This document shows, in pieces, positions 35,809 to 45,741 of a DNA stretch of 55,878 nt. The notes under the pieces are model-generated. The model saw nothing but the letters and a program-made list of their open reading frames with translations. It ran no database searches and was not told the DNA's origin. Source of the stretch: an uncultured delta proteobacterium (GTDB lineage Bacteria; Desulfobacterota; WTBG01; CAIYCZ01; CAIRTM01); the NCBI GenBank assembly GCA_903881505.1, contig CAIRTM010000008.1, forward strand, positions 1 to 55,878, in the 5' to 3' direction. A program made the position numbers and the translations under genes. The number at the start of each line of letters is the position of its first letter. Position 1 is the first letter of the stretch.

Positions 35809-38742
35809 TTACTGGCCGCAGCATTTTTTATATTTTTTACCGCTGCCGCAGGGGCAGGGATCGTTACGGCCGACTTTGGGCATCTGCCGCTTGACGGGTT
35901 TTTTTTCGACCTGTTCGGCTTCCGCGCCCCGGCTCATGACGATGTTTTTCGGCTGCTCCTTTTCATGCATGTCTTCGCGGGGCATGATCTGGACGCTGAA
36001 GAGCTTTTCAATAAATTCGGTTTTGATGCGGCTGTCAAGCTTCAGGAACAAATCATAAGCCTCACGCTGGTATTCGCGCAGCGGGTCCTGCTGGGCATAG
36101 CCGCGCAGCCCGATGCCTTCCCGCAGATGATCCATGTCAAGCAGGTGGTCCTTCCAGAGCTCATCCTGCACTCGCAGAAAAATCCATTTTTCGAGCTGGC
36201 GCATCATGTCAGCGCCGAACTGCTGCTCCCGGGCTTTGTGGACCTGTTCGACGCCGTCGAGCACGATCTGGACGAGTTCGTCAGGCTTGGCCCCGATCAG
36301 TTCATCGGCCGGCTTCCACAGCGGGGTCGCAAAATGCCGGAATACGGCCTCCTTGAAGCCCTTCACATCGATTTCATCGGGTGCGATGCCCTCGGCAAAA
36401 TATTCATCGCACAGTCCGACAGCGGTTTCCTCCACGGTATCCCGGATCAGGTCCTCCAGCGAGTCGTCATGCAGCGCGCGGTTGCGCAGGGCGTATATGA
36501 TTTCGCGCTGCTTGTTCATGACATCGTCGTACTGCAGCAGATGTTTTCTGATTTCAAAGTTGCGGTTTTCAACCCGGCGCTGGGCGTTTTCGATGGCGCG
36601 CGTTATAAATTTGTGTTCAATGGGTTCGCCTTCCTCCATGCCGAACCGGTCCATGATATTGGAAATACGGTCGGCACCGAAAATGCGCAGCAGGTCGTCC
36701 TCAAGCGAGAGGAAAAAGCGTGAGGAGCCGGGGTCGCCCTGCCGGGCCGACCGACCGCGCAGCTGACGGTCGATGCGGCGCGATTCATGCCGTTCGGTGC
36801 CGATGATGTGCAGGCCGCAGGGCATGTCTTTCTTGCAGGCGCTCATTTTTGTACCCTGCTTCTTTGGATCCGGGCACGCGCTACAGCCATCCGTTTTTTC
36901 GGTTTCGCACAGGTAGCAGCAGCATTGGCAGCGTATTACGCCGGGTCCAAGCTTGATATCGGTGCCGCGGCCGGCCATGTTGGTGGCGATGGTTACAGCT
37001 CCGGGCTGACCGGCGTTGGCGACTATGGAGGCCTCTTCCTGGTGGCGTTTGGCGTTCAGCACCGCGTGTTTGATGCGTTTGGGAAGCATGCGGCTTAAAA
37101 GTTCGGACGTTTCAACCGATACGGTCCCGACTAGTACCGGGCGGCCCATTTCGTTCATCCTGACGATTTCATCGATGATGGCCCGGTATTTCTCCTTTTT
37201 GGTTTTGTAGACTACATCGGTGTAGTCGATCCGCCGCACCGGCTTGTTGGTGGGAATAACAAGAACCTTGAGCTTGTAGATTTTGAGCAGTTCGGGTGCC
37301 TCGGTTTCGGCCGTGCCGGTCATGCCCGAGAGCTTGCCATACATACGGAAATAATTCTGGATGGTAATCGAGGCCAGGGTTTGGGTTTCCGCCTCGATAC
37401 GCACGCCCTCCTTGGCCTCGATGGCCTGGTGCAGGCCGTCACTGTAGCGGCGGCCCGGCAGAATACGGCCGGTAAATTCATCGACTATCTGTACCTTGCC
37501 TTCATTGACAACGTAGTTGACATCTTTTTCAAAAAGGGAATAGGCCTTGAGCAACTGGGATATGTTCTGGAGCTTCTCGCTTTTTTCAGAAAAATCTTTT
37601 TCAAGCTCCAGCTGGCGGACACGGCGCTGCTCCTCGCTGAGCCCGGCAAGATCATCTGACATACTTAAATCGGGCAGCACGAAAAACTCAGGGTCCTGCG
37701 GTGAAAGCGCAGTGCGTCCATTGTCGGAAAGATCGATCGTGTTGGAGCGCTCATCGATGCTGAAAAAAAGGTCGGCGTCTACCTCATGAAGGGTTTTATC
37801 GCGCAGATGGTCTAGCTCGATCTGGTCGATGATTTTTTTCAACGGTCCGTCCTTGACCAGCTTCAGGAAGCGCTTGTTCTTAGGCGATCCGCGCTTGACT
37901 TTCAACAGGATCCGGCAGGCCTCATATTCATTTTCAGGCAGCAGGGCCTCGGCTTCATTGAGCAGCCGGCTGATGAGCTGATTCTGGCTGTTCATCAGGC
38001 GCTCGACCGGGTTTTTTAGATCGTGGAAGTACTGCTTACCGGTTCGCTCGACCGGTCCTGAAATGATGAGTGGAGTGCGGGCTTCATCGATCAGGATGCT
38101 GTCAACTTCGTCAATAATCGCGAAGTTATGTTCACGCTGAACCTGAGCATCCCTGTGCAGGGCCATATTGTCGCGCAGGAAATCGAAACCGAATTCGGTG
38201 TTGGTGCCGTAGGTGATGTCGGCCCGGTAGGCGCGGACGCGTTCTTCCTGAGTGATGCCGTGATGAATAACATCGACACTCAGGCCGAGAAAGGTGTAGA
38301 TTCTGCCCATCCATTCGCAGTCGCGCCTGGCAAGATAGTCGTTGACGGTGATAATGTGCACGCCTTTGCCGCTAAGAGCGTTCAAATACGCCGGCAGGGT
38401 GGCAACCAGGGTTTTGCCTTCGCCGGTTGCCATCTCTGCAATCATACCCTGATGCAGCGCAATGCCGCCGATGAGCTGCACGTCAAACGGCCTTATACAC
38501 AGGGTCCGCCGGGAAGCCTCGCGCACAGCAGCAAACGCTTCGGGCAGGATATCATCGAGCGTCTCGCCCTGTTCCAGTCGACCGCGCAGCAGGGCTGTTG
38601 TGGCCTTGAGTTCGTCGTCGGTTTTGCTTTCAAACGCTGGCTCGAGGTCATTGATCCGACAGACCGTCGGCTGCAGCCGTTTTAAGGTCCGCGTATTGTC
38701 AGTGCCGAATACCTTTTGAACAAACGATACAATCACGGTCAC
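35809..38742 (-). CDS. secA: Preprotein translocase ATPase SecA with long PPXD insertion, Cys-rich insertion and SEC-C tail
   Basis: 977 residues. Walker A is MATGEGKT (104-111), the DEAD-like motif is [20 protein letters not shown], and motif [13 protein letters not shown] closes the motor. SecA drives secretory proteins through SecYEG. Two oddities exist. The PPXD region is long (about 225-400). Residues about 601-640, between RGTDIKLG and [16 protein letters not shown], hold nine cysteines (e.g. [15 protein letters not shown]). The C-terminus has the usual zinc-binding SEC-C motif [13 protein letters not shown]. The start is GTG with GGAG four bases upstream; a second GTG two codons on is equally possible. 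Confidence 0.96.
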   Translation of the reverse strand: MTVIVSFVQKVFGTDNTRTLKRLQPTVCRINDLEPAFESKTDDELKATTALLRGRLEQGETLDDILPEAFAAVREASRRTLCIRPFDVQLIGGIALHQGMIAEMATGEGKTLVATLPAYLNALSGKGVHIITVNDYLARRDCEWMGRIYTFLGLSVDVIHHGITQEERVRAYRADITYGTNTEFGFDFLRDNMALHRDAQVQREHNFAIIDEVDSILIDEARTPLIISGPVERTGKQYFHDLKNPVERLMNSQNQLISRLLNEAEALLPENEYEACRILLKVKRGSPKNKRFLKLVKDGPLKKIIDQIELDHLRDKTLHEVDADLFFSIDERSNTIDLSDNGRTALSPQDPEFFVLPDLSMSDDLAGLSEEQRRVRQLELEKDFSEKSEKLQNISQLLKAYSLFEKDVNYVVNEGKVQIVDEFTGRILPGRRYSDGLHQAIEAKEGVRIEAETQTLASITIQNYFRMYGKLSGMTGTAETEAPELLKIYKLKVLVIPTNKPVRRIDYTDVVYKTKKEKYRAIIDEIVRMNEMGRPVLVGTVSVETSELLSRMLPKRIKHAVLNAKRHQEEASIVANAGQPGAVTIATNMAGRGTDIKLGPGVIRCQCCCYLCETEKTDGCSACPDPKKQGTKMSACKKDMPCGLHIIGTERHESRRIDRQLRGRSARQGDPGSSRFFLSLEDDLLRIFGADRISNIMDRFGMEEGEPIEHKFITRAIENAQRRVENRNFEIRKHLLQYDDVMNKQREIIYALRNRALHDDSLEDLIRDTVEETAVGLCDEYFAEGIAPDEIDVKGFKEAVFRHFATPLWKPADELIGAKPDELVQIVLDGVEQVHKAREQQFGADMMRQLEKWIFLRVQDELWKDHLLDMDHLREGIGLRGYAQQDPLREYQREAYDLFLKLDSRIKTEFIEKLFSVQIMPREDMHEKEQPKNIVMSRGAEAEQVEKKPVKRQMPKVGRNDPCPCGSGKKYKKCCGQ

Positions 38743-38790
38743 TAAACTCCTGTTGTGTGAATGGGGGGGTGCGGTGTTGGACGGCTTCAG

Positions 38791-39453
38791 CTATGTGGCC
38801 GCAGCGCCGACGCTGCGGGACTGTTTTATAAACCGGGCGACTTTTTCCGGGTCCTTATGCCCGGGGCTTGCTTCCACACCGCTGCTTACATCAACGCCGT
38901 ACGGCCTGACTGCTGCAGCTGCGTCTGCAACATTGTCGGGGGTGAGCCCGCCTGCGAGAAAAACCGGCAGCGGTACAGAGCTCACGACATCAGCGGCTGT
39001 TTTCCAGTCACAGGTCCGGCCGGTGCCGCCCTTTTGTCCGGCTACCAACGTGTCAAGAACGATTGCATCAAGCCCGGCCGTGTGCATCCGTACTATGCGG
39101 CGTTCGAGATCGCGCACCGACCCGCCGGCCGGCGGTACATGGACGGTCATCCACACGTCCGTATCGCAGGCCTGTTTCAGCCGCAGGATATCGTCGGGCT
39201 CATAATGACCGACGAGTTGTACCGCGCTTGGCTGCAGCCGGTCAAGCGCCGGTACTATAGCGGCGGCAGGTGCCTCCATGAGTACAACGACCGGCTTGAA
39301 TACGGAGGTTATCAGTGATGCCGCTCCGATTGTAACCGACCTGGGCGATCCGGCGATATCGACTATAATTCCGATATAATCTGCGCCTCTGGAAAAAGCA
39401 CAACTGGCGTCTTCGCGGCTCGTGATGCCGCAGACTTTTACCCGAACGGTCAT
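38791..39453 (-). CDS. trpF: Phosphoribosylanthranilate isomerase
   Basis: 220 residues, a complete TIM barrel. VKVCGIT holds the catalytic Cys, the catalytic Asp is in AIVLDT, and the phosphate-binding loops are FLAGGLTPDNV and GVDVSSGVE. It performs the Amadori rearrangement in tryptophan synthesis. It is apart from other trp genes in the window and overlaps the upstream lipoprotein gene by four bases (ATGA). A C-terminal stretch KDPEKVARFIK is normal for the family. Confidence 0.94.
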   Translation of the reverse strand: MTVRVKVCGITSREDASCAFSRGADYIGIIVDIAGSPRSVTIGAASLITSVFKPVVVLMEAPAAAIVPALDRLQPSAVQLVGHYEPDDILRLKQACDTDVWMTVHVPPAGGSVRDLERRIVRMHTAGLDAIVLDTLVAGQKGGTGRTCDWKTAADVVSSVPLPVFLAGGLTPDNVADAAAAVRPYGVDVSSGVEASPGHKDPEKVARFIKQSRSVGAAAT

Positions 39454-40016
39454 ACGGCTCTTATGAAAAATATCCTGAGGTCCTCCAGGATGCTGTTCAT
39501 TGCACGGGAAAGAGCTTTTTTGTCCCGGCTAAAATGAACAAGTTTCAGCAGCGGCAGCCCTGTCTGGGTGTCTTGAATCTGCAACTCAAGCTCGATATAG
39601 GCAAAATCGTCAATATCCGAGAACCATGAGCGTATACGGCCCGGCTCGGTCTTCACTTCGAGCAGGGCCGTCCGCACACTAACACTGATGGTGCCGTTTG
39701 TGCCGGAGCGGTCAGCGAATAGTTCCTGCAAGCCCTGCTCAATGACGTGCACGGCTTCAGGGTTCTTGTTTTGGGCGGCGTCAATAACAGGTTCAACGGT
39801 AATGCTGCGGCAACTGCTGAGTTCGAATCCACGGCGGACCCACGCACGCGCGACGGTTTCATCTTCCTTCATGTCGCTGTAATCCCTGATAATTCGATCG
39901 GGCAGGTATGCAATAACAGGGATTGCGGGTTTGCTCCTGCAGCCGAACACGGTCGTAATGCACACCAGTGCAGTACAAACGATGACAATTGACGCTGGCT
40001 TAGTATTTGTTTTCAT
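39450..40016 (-). CDS. Predicted lipoprotein, function unknown
   Basis: 188 residues. The signal peptide ends in a lipobox-like TVFGC at about residue 26, so the protein should be lipidated and anchored in the inner or outer membrane. The mature part has alternating strands and helices (ISVSVRTALLEVK, YIELELQIQDTQTG) and resembles in layout the small DUF4410-like lipoproteins that remodel or sense envelope state, but I cannot assign it. The start of trpF overlaps its stop, so it begins the reverse-strand operon; the divergent promoter region (40017-40227) is AT-rich. Confidence 0.75.
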   Translation of the reverse strand: MKTNTKPASIVIVCTALVCITTVFGCRSKPAIPVIAYLPDRIIRDYSDMKEDETVARAWVRRGFELSSCRSITVEPVIDAAQNKNPEAVHVIEQGLQELFADRSGTNGTISVSVRTALLEVKTEPGRIRSWFSDIDDFAYIELELQIQDTQTGLPLLKLVHFSRDKKALSRAMNSILEDLRIFFIRAV

Positions 40017-40227
40017 AGGCTAATGTGCTATTGATTTTGACCGATGGTAAGTAGTGGGTTAGCGTATCTTATTGTGTTTGATACCAGCTGCCAGCAAAGT
40101 GTCAACCATATAGCAAAAGCCGAGGAAGGTCAATAGTATAACGATAAAAAATCTTTCCAAACATGCTGATTTATTATATATTAAATAATAATAGATCTTG
40201 AAGTAGTATATTCCCCTACGTCTATAC

Positions 40228-41313
40228 ATGAAACTATCATTTTTTAAAAAACAGTCTTCTGAAGACAGGTTCCAGGAGACGCTTACCAAATACAAGCGTG
40301 CCGCTGCTGATAATCCGAACGATATCCGGGTTCGGGTAAAAATTGCTGAACTGTATCTGGAACATGGCCGCAAAGAAGAGGCGATCGACGAATATATGCT
40401 GGCAGCACGCGCCTATCAGGACAAACGCCTTTTGCAGATTGCCGTCGCAATCTATACACATGCGCTGACGATTGCCAACGACCGTGTCGAACTCTATACC
40501 GAACTGGCCAATCTGCATTTGCGCAACGGTTTCGTGGGTGACGGGGTCGCCGTGCTTGAAAGGCTGGCCGAATATTATCATTCTGCCGGGCATGATTTTG
40601 AAGCGACCCAGGTACTCAAAAAAATAAAGGAAATTGACCCGAACAATGACTTCTTTAAACAAAAAGTTGAAAAATTTCTTTCAAAAAAGGACCTCGATGA
40701 GGAAAAAACGCTTAAGGCAGGACCGCGTGATAAATGGCATTTGACCGAGCACGGATCAAGCAATGTAGTGAAAAATATCCAGCTTGGGAGTGAGGGTTTC
40801 TTTGATTTACAGTCAGCCCTGACTGATGACGATGACATGGAATTCTCGTTCAATGAAAACGGTGATCAGCTGGCTGATGCCGATGAACTCAGGCCAGATG
40901 AAGTCTTTAAACAGCTTAAAACTATTATGGAAACACATCCGGATCAGGATACGCCGGCATTCCACTACAATCTCGGTTTGGCCTATCAGCGCTGCAACCA
41001 GATCGAGCAGGCGATCAAAGAATTCTCACTTGCATTTGACGGCCTCCCGCAGAAGGCCGAATGCTGCAAGCGCCTGATAGACTGTTATCTCCAACTCAGG
41101 CATTTTGACAGGGCTTTGCACGTTGTCGAAACTGCGCTGACGCTCAGTAACATAAGCGATCGCGAAAAACTTGATTTTTTCTATCAATCAGGGCTTATAT
41201 GTAAGTACAGCGGTGATTATAAAAAAGCATTTAAAATTTTCAAAAAAATACAATCTGTTGATCCGAATTTCCGTTCTGTCGCCATGGAAGTTAAACAGTT
41301 ATCAACTCGCTAA
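40228..41313 (+). CDS. TPR-repeat protein at the head of the MglA gene unit
   Basis: 361 residues. Several tetratricopeptide repeats occupy about residues 35-155 (e.g. RVKIAELYLEHGRKEEAIDEY) and 235-355 (e.g. HYNLGLAYQRCNQIEQAIKEF). Between them lies an acidic, probably flexible linker (LTDDDDMEFSFNENGDQ). There is no signal peptide, so it is cytoplasmic and likely a scaffold. The MglA gene starts 21 bases downstream, suggesting one operon and perhaps a direct partner. The ATG has no strong ribosome site and lies in an AT-rich leader. Confidence 0.85.
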   Translation: MKLSFFKKQSSEDRFQETLTKYKRAAADNPNDIRVRVKIAELYLEHGRKEEAIDEYMLAARAYQDKRLLQIAVAIYTHALTIANDRVELYTELANLHLRNGFVGDGVAVLERLAEYYHSAGHDFEATQVLKKIKEIDPNNDFFKQKVEKFLSKKDLDEEKTLKAGPRDKWHLTEHGSSNVVKNIQLGSEGFFDLQSALTDDDDMEFSFNENGDQLADADELRPDEVFKQLKTIMETHPDQDTPAFHYNLGLAYQRCNQIEQAIKEFSLAFDGLPQKAECCKRLIDCYLQLRHFDRALHVVETALTLSNISDREKLDFFYQSGLICKYSGDYKKAFKIFKKIQSVDPNFRSVAMEVKQLSTR

Positions 41314-41334
41314 TCAAACAAGAGGTACAGTATC

Positions 41335-42618
41335 ATGGCCGTATTCAATGCTGCTAAACGGGAAATAGATATCAAGATAGTGTACTATGGTCCGGCACTG
41401 TGCGGTAAAACAACTAATGTTCAGTGCGTGCATAAAATGCTTTCTCCTACGCAACGCGGTGACATTATGTCACTGGCAACCAAGGACGACAGGACCTTGT
41501 TCTTTGATTTTCTCCCGATCGAACTCGGCGATGTAAAAGGGTTTAAAACGCGTTTTCACGTCTATACGGTACCAGGGCAGGTCTACTACGCACTGACTCG
41601 CAGGGCGGTGCTGACCGGCGTAGACGGAGTGGTGTTTGTCGCCGATTCTCAGGCCTCAAAAATGGATGAGAATATCGAGAGCCTGAACGATTTGAACGAA
41701 AATCTTAATTACTATAAAAAGGATTTGAGTTCGATTCCGTTCGTCATGCAGTACAATAAACGTGACATGGATAAGATTCTGCCGGTCGCTGAACTTAACC
41801 AGAAGCTCAATCCAAATAATGTTCCCTATTACGGTGCAAGCGCAGTTGACGGCACCGGGGTTATTGAGACCCTGACCGCATGCTGCAAACTGGTTTTAAA
41901 ACAGATGGACAGTTCAGGCGGTGCGAAAAAACGGCGCCGCCAGCGTTTAGATGAGCCTGCGGCTCCGTCGGCACAGCCGCAGATGCAGCCAACGGCGCCA
42001 AGCATGCCTGCTCCAGCCATCCCTTCACCGTCATTCAGCCTTGATGATGATGACGGCCCTGTAATAAAAATTATTTCCGGTGATGATTTCGGCGCTCCCG
42101 CTCCAAGCCTGCCTCCCTCCGGAAAGCCGTTCCCCGGAACCGAAAGCCTGCCGGGCTTTCAAAAAGATTTCCCAAAACCCCCGGCACCGGCCTCACTGCA
42201 TGATATGCCGTCACTTGAAACCACGCAGTCCGGCAAAAGCGTGTTAGCCAAAACGCCAGCTCCCGCCGATTTTGCATCAATTTCATCGTTTGACGATTTT
42301 GAAGACAGCCGTCCGGCTCCCGCTCGCCCGTTTGAAAGTCCTGTTCATGATGATTTTGATTATCAGCTGCCCTCGTTCAGCCCTCCGTCGCAAACCGCCG
42401 CAAATCTCGATGCTTCGCCGGCTGCGCCGTTTGATCTGTCCGTTCCGACATCCCCGTCAGAGCCGGCTCCGTCTTCCGCCGGATCGTTCAAGGTTGCTGA
42501 ATGCGGATCGCCCGTTAAAATTTCGGATACTGCCGTACGGATTCCGGTCAGGCTGATTAATCCCAAGAGCGGACAGACGGGAACCGTGCATATTACGGTT
42601 TCTTTTGGTGACGTTTAA
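41335..42618 (+). CDS. mglA: MglA-type small GTPase with long proline-rich C-terminal extension
   Basis: 427 residues. The first 195 are an MglA GTPase: P-loop YYGPALCGKTTN, YTVPGQVYY in place of DxxG, GVDGVVFVADSQ and NKRD for guanine. MglA sets cell polarity and positions pili or motility machines in Myxococcus. Here a 180-residue Pro/Ala/Ser-rich tail follows and ends in a small beta-rich module (VRIPVRLINPKSGQTGTVHI). Typical MglA stops at about 195 residues. No MglB (roadblock) GAP gene is adjacent. AGAGG sits upstream of the ATG. It is flanked by TPR genes on both sides and a DUF4388 gene two genes on. Confidence 0.9.
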   Translation: MAVFNAAKREIDIKIVYYGPALCGKTTNVQCVHKMLSPTQRGDIMSLATKDDRTLFFDFLPIELGDVKGFKTRFHVYTVPGQVYYALTRRAVLTGVDGVVFVADSQASKMDENIESLNDLNENLNYYKKDLSSIPFVMQYNKRDMDKILPVAELNQKLNPNNVPYYGASAVDGTGVIETLTACCKLVLKQMDSSGGAKKRRRQRLDEPAAPSAQPQMQPTAPSMPAPAIPSPSFSLDDDDGPVIKIISGDDFGAPAPSLPPSGKPFPGTESLPGFQKDFPKPPAPASLHDMPSLETTQSGKSVLAKTPAPADFASISSFDDFEDSRPAPARPFESPVHDDFDYQLPSFSPPSQTAANLDASPAAPFDLSVPTSPSEPAPSSAGSFKVAECGSPVKISDTAVRIPVRLINPKSGQTGTVHITVSFGDV

Positions 42619-42662
42619 TGCCGTTAGCGGTGTAGTACCTGCCGCACTGACTGTGTTCAGCA

Positions 42663-44543
42663 ATGAATAAACTGATCAAAAGTGCGCTTTTTTTAATGGT
42701 TATTGGCCTGCATGCCGGCAGCGCATCAGCTGCCATTCACATGAGCCCTGGAGCGCTTGACCAGGCGATCGCGTCGGGCAGCTTGCCAGAATATCTCGGG
42801 GGCGTTTACCAGACTCAGCTTGACAGCGGTGTTCGAAACTGCATTCCATTTTCGCTGCTGCTGATTACCGCGTCACGTGCGCTGATTGCTGACAGTAATA
42901 ACGCCGCAGCCCTGTCCTGTGCTGAATATGCCGCTGCGATGTCGCCAGATTTCCCTGCAGCGTATATGAATCGTGCCTATGTCAGCTGGAGGCTGCAGCC
43001 CTGGATGCTGCACCGTCTTGCAGCTGGATATGCCGGCAGCCTGCTTGTAAAATTCAGAACTCCGGAAGAGGGGGCGCATTTTGTTTTTATTCAGCTTGCC
43101 GCGGTAGGGGCTGCCCTGATGATTGCACTTGCCGGCATCGGCATAATCAGCCTCTTGAGAAACCGCCGTCTTTTCCTGCATGACATGCACCATGTCCTTC
43201 CTGGCGTTCTGCCGTCCAACGCCACGATTGCACTGGTTGCGGTGTTGTGCATACTGCCGGTTCTGTTCGGACTTTCGGCATTCTGGCTTTTTCCCTACTG
43301 GCTTTTGCTTTTTTGGAGCTACCACAATGTGCGCGAGCGAGCATGTATCGGTCTGACACTGCTTGGGTTTGTCTTTGTCCTGCCACTCATCGCAGCAGGC
43401 TGCGCCCTGCTTCTTTTTATACCAGGTTCAGAAACCGTTCAGCGGCTGTGGCAGGCCAATTACGGATATTGCACTCAATACGATATCGAAAAACTCGAAC
43501 AGGCCATATTCAAGGAACCCGACAATTACGCACTGATTTTCAGCGCGGGTCTGCTCAATAAGCGAGAGCAGAACTATGCGACTGCGCTACGGTATTATAA
43601 TCGGCTGCTCAAAAAAAATCCGCGCGACCACCGGGTTTGCGTGAATGCCGGCAATGTGTATTTCGCAACCGGCGAGTGGGATAAGGCGGTGGAAAAGTAT
43701 AAAGCTGCGATTGATGCGGCTCCGGCCAAGGCAGCGGCAGCATACTTCAACCTGATGCGCGCCTATCAGCAGAAATTTATGTTTAAGGATGCCGAGCAGT
43801 GTCTGGCTGATGCCAAACGGCTCGACACCGACCGCGTTGAGACATATCTTTCACTCTATACGGAAAATTTCAACCGGCTGCTCATGGATGAAACCATCAC
43901 ACTCCGGGAGATATTGACACGCGGGTTCAATGATTTTTTGCTGCGCCCTGAGCTTCTCAACAGCATATGGGAATTGTTTTTTTCCGTGCTGCGTCTTCCG
44001 TTCGGCACTCTGGCCGTGCTGGGACTTCTGCTGTTCAATTTACTGTTCAGCATGCACGACACCATCCGCGTCGCGGCAAAATGCACCCTTTGCGGCAAGA
44101 TCATGTGCCTGCGCTGCCAGCGTACCATTACCGCTGATGTACTCTGTTTTCAGTGCCAGAATTTTCTTAAAAAACAGGATCAGCTCAGCTACAAGCAAAA
44201 AGACGCAAAAAAAACGCAGATACGATTATACGTGCGCTCGTACAACCGATGGATATCATTTTTCAGCATATGCATGCCCGGCATGGGTCATGTGTTCAAA
44301 GGTAGATTCCTGGCAGGAAGTATGCTGTGCGCTATGTTTTTCTGGCTTTTGAACCAGGCCGTATTCGTCCTGCTTTTCAGCGGCATGTGGCATGATTTGT
44401 CCATCGACTGGCTTTTGCATGGCTGTTTGTTCGCGCTGGCTGCCGTATGTATGTGGCTTATGCTGCGTTCGCATCTGCGAACGGTAAAAAGCCCTGATCT
44501 CGAAGACAATGTCGCCCTGCTGGGTCTGGGGCTTGAACCGTGA
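42663..44543 (+). CDS. Multi-pass membrane protein with TPR repeats and Cys-rich zinc-like module
   Basis: 626 residues. A signal peptide or first membrane segment (1-25) precedes an N-terminal domain, two to three hydrophobic segments (about 135-270), TPR repeats (about 280-395: NRLLKKNPRDHRVCVNAGNVY), another membrane segment near 450 and a Cys cluster (CTLCGKIMCLRCQ then LCFQCQNFL) that could bind zinc. Three further hydrophobic stretches end the protein. No family name is known to me beyond TPR. It lies in the MglA unit, with 44 bases after mglA, so it may be a membrane anchor or effector. Confidence 0.8.
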   Translation: MNKLIKSALFLMVIGLHAGSASAAIHMSPGALDQAIASGSLPEYLGGVYQTQLDSGVRNCIPFSLLLITASRALIADSNNAAALSCAEYAAAMSPDFPAAYMNRAYVSWRLQPWMLHRLAAGYAGSLLVKFRTPEEGAHFVFIQLAAVGAALMIALAGIGIISLLRNRRLFLHDMHHVLPGVLPSNATIALVAVLCILPVLFGLSAFWLFPYWLLLFWSYHNVRERACIGLTLLGFVFVLPLIAAGCALLLFIPGSETVQRLWQANYGYCTQYDIEKLEQAIFKEPDNYALIFSAGLLNKREQNYATALRYYNRLLKKNPRDHRVCVNAGNVYFATGEWDKAVEKYKAAIDAAPAKAAAAYFNLMRAYQQKFMFKDAEQCLADAKRLDTDRVETYLSLYTENFNRLLMDETITLREILTRGFNDFLLRPELLNSIWELFFSVLRLPFGTLAVLGLLLFNLLFSMHDTIRVAAKCTLCGKIMCLRCQRTITADVLCFQCQNFLKKQDQLSYKQKDAKKTQIRLYVRSYNRWISFFSICMPGMGHVFKGRFLAGSMLCAMFFWLLNQAVFVLLFSGMWHDLSIDWLLHGCLFALAAVCMWLMLRSHLRTVKSPDLEDNVALLGLGLEP

Positions 44544-44599
44544 CATGCAGCCTCGTTGCCGGTGCACCCCCCCCTGCACACGCGTACAGGTGAACACCG

Positions 44600-45655
44600 A
44601 TGTCTCTTGAAGGAAAGCTGAAGGATTTTGGGATTGCCGACATTCTGCAGCTGCTGGCCCAGCAGCAGAAAACAGGCATACTGCTGGTCGAGCGCCGCAA
44701 TGAGTCGGCCGAAATATACTTTTTAAACGGACTGGTCATAGAGACCCGCTCCAGCCAGCACACAGACCGCCTTGGCGAAATGCTTATACGGGGAGGATAT
44801 GTGACCCGGCAGCAGGTCGAAGCAGCTCTTGACCGCCAGGGCGACACGTTCGATTACCTCGGAAGACTGCTGGTCCGCGATGGATTGATCCAGCATGAGG
44901 TTCTGCAACAGGCCTTGCAGACCCAGATGCTTGAGACATTTTTTGATATTCTGCAGTGGCGTGACGGTCAGTACAGATTCATAACCGACAAGTTCAAAAA
45001 AGAAGGGGTCCTTGATTCAATCCCCGGCATTCAGTCTATTTTGCTTGATGTCCTGCGCATGATAGATGAATGGCCCGCCATTGCAAAAGTAATCCCGTCC
45101 TTCGAGATGGTCTTTACGGTCGCCGAAGGACACAGTCCGGATGACATTGAAATAGATGAACTGCCTGTTTATCAGCTGATCGACGGAAGGCGCAGCGTGC
45201 AGGAAATTATTGACGGGAGCCTACTGGGACGCTACGCCGCATGCAAGATTTTGGCCGAGCTGCTGCAGGACGGTATTATCAGACATGCAGGCCGCAGGGA
45301 AACGGGACCGCAAACTAAACGTATAAGCCCTGTTTCGATAGTGTTCGGCTCCGGTGCCTATGCGCTTCTCGCGGTGCTGCTGATTGCTGCGTTTGCGCTG
45401 CCAACTGGCTTTCCGGCTACAGTTCTGCCGATAGCTTTCAGCCGGCCACATCAGGACCTAACAGTTGAGTATGTCGATCGTATGCACCTGCGGCGCATAA
45501 CCTGGGGCCTTGAAGCGTTCTACCTGCAGAACGGCCGCTATCCAGGCACGCTTTCCGAACTTGCCGATGCGGGTCTTATTCCAGCTCGGATGGTTTCTGA
45601 ATCAACCCGTTACAGCGTAGTCGGTTCATATTATCAGCTAGAACAAAACCGGTAA
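44600..45655 (+). CDS. DUF4388 (PATAN-like) protein with a C-terminal membrane anchor and pilin-like tail
   Basis: 351 residues. The N-terminus (MSLEGKLKDFGIADILQLLAQQQKTG) is the DUF4388/PATAN signature found in deltaproteobacterial signalling and motility proteins. A helical MshEN-like segment with RLGEMLIRGGYVTRQQVEAAL follows (residues about 53-105), then a winged-helix-like region, a membrane helix near 245-265 and a short periplasmic tail with GLEAFYLQNGRYPGTLSELAD. That tail resembles the C-terminus of type II pseudopilins. It closes the mglA unit; PATAN proteins are known partners of GTPase-controlled polarity systems, so a shared role is plausible. Confidence 0.82.
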   Translation: MSLEGKLKDFGIADILQLLAQQQKTGILLVERRNESAEIYFLNGLVIETRSSQHTDRLGEMLIRGGYVTRQQVEAALDRQGDTFDYLGRLLVRDGLIQHEVLQQALQTQMLETFFDILQWRDGQYRFITDKFKKEGVLDSIPGIQSILLDVLRMIDEWPAIAKVIPSFEMVFTVAEGHSPDDIEIDELPVYQLIDGRRSVQEIIDGSLLGRYAACKILAELLQDGIIRHAGRRETGPQTKRISPVSIVFGSGAYALLAVLLIAAFALPTGFPATVLPIAFSRPHQDLTVEYVDRMHLRRITWGLEAFYLQNGRYPGTLSELADAGLIPARMVSESTRYSVVGSYYQLEQNR

Positions 45656-45741
45656 GCGTGGCAGGCTGCGTTTGTGTCAGAACTGTGGTGGGTTATGGGG
45701 TTTCATTTCCCATTGATTGCAAGGCAAAGGCATATCAGAAA

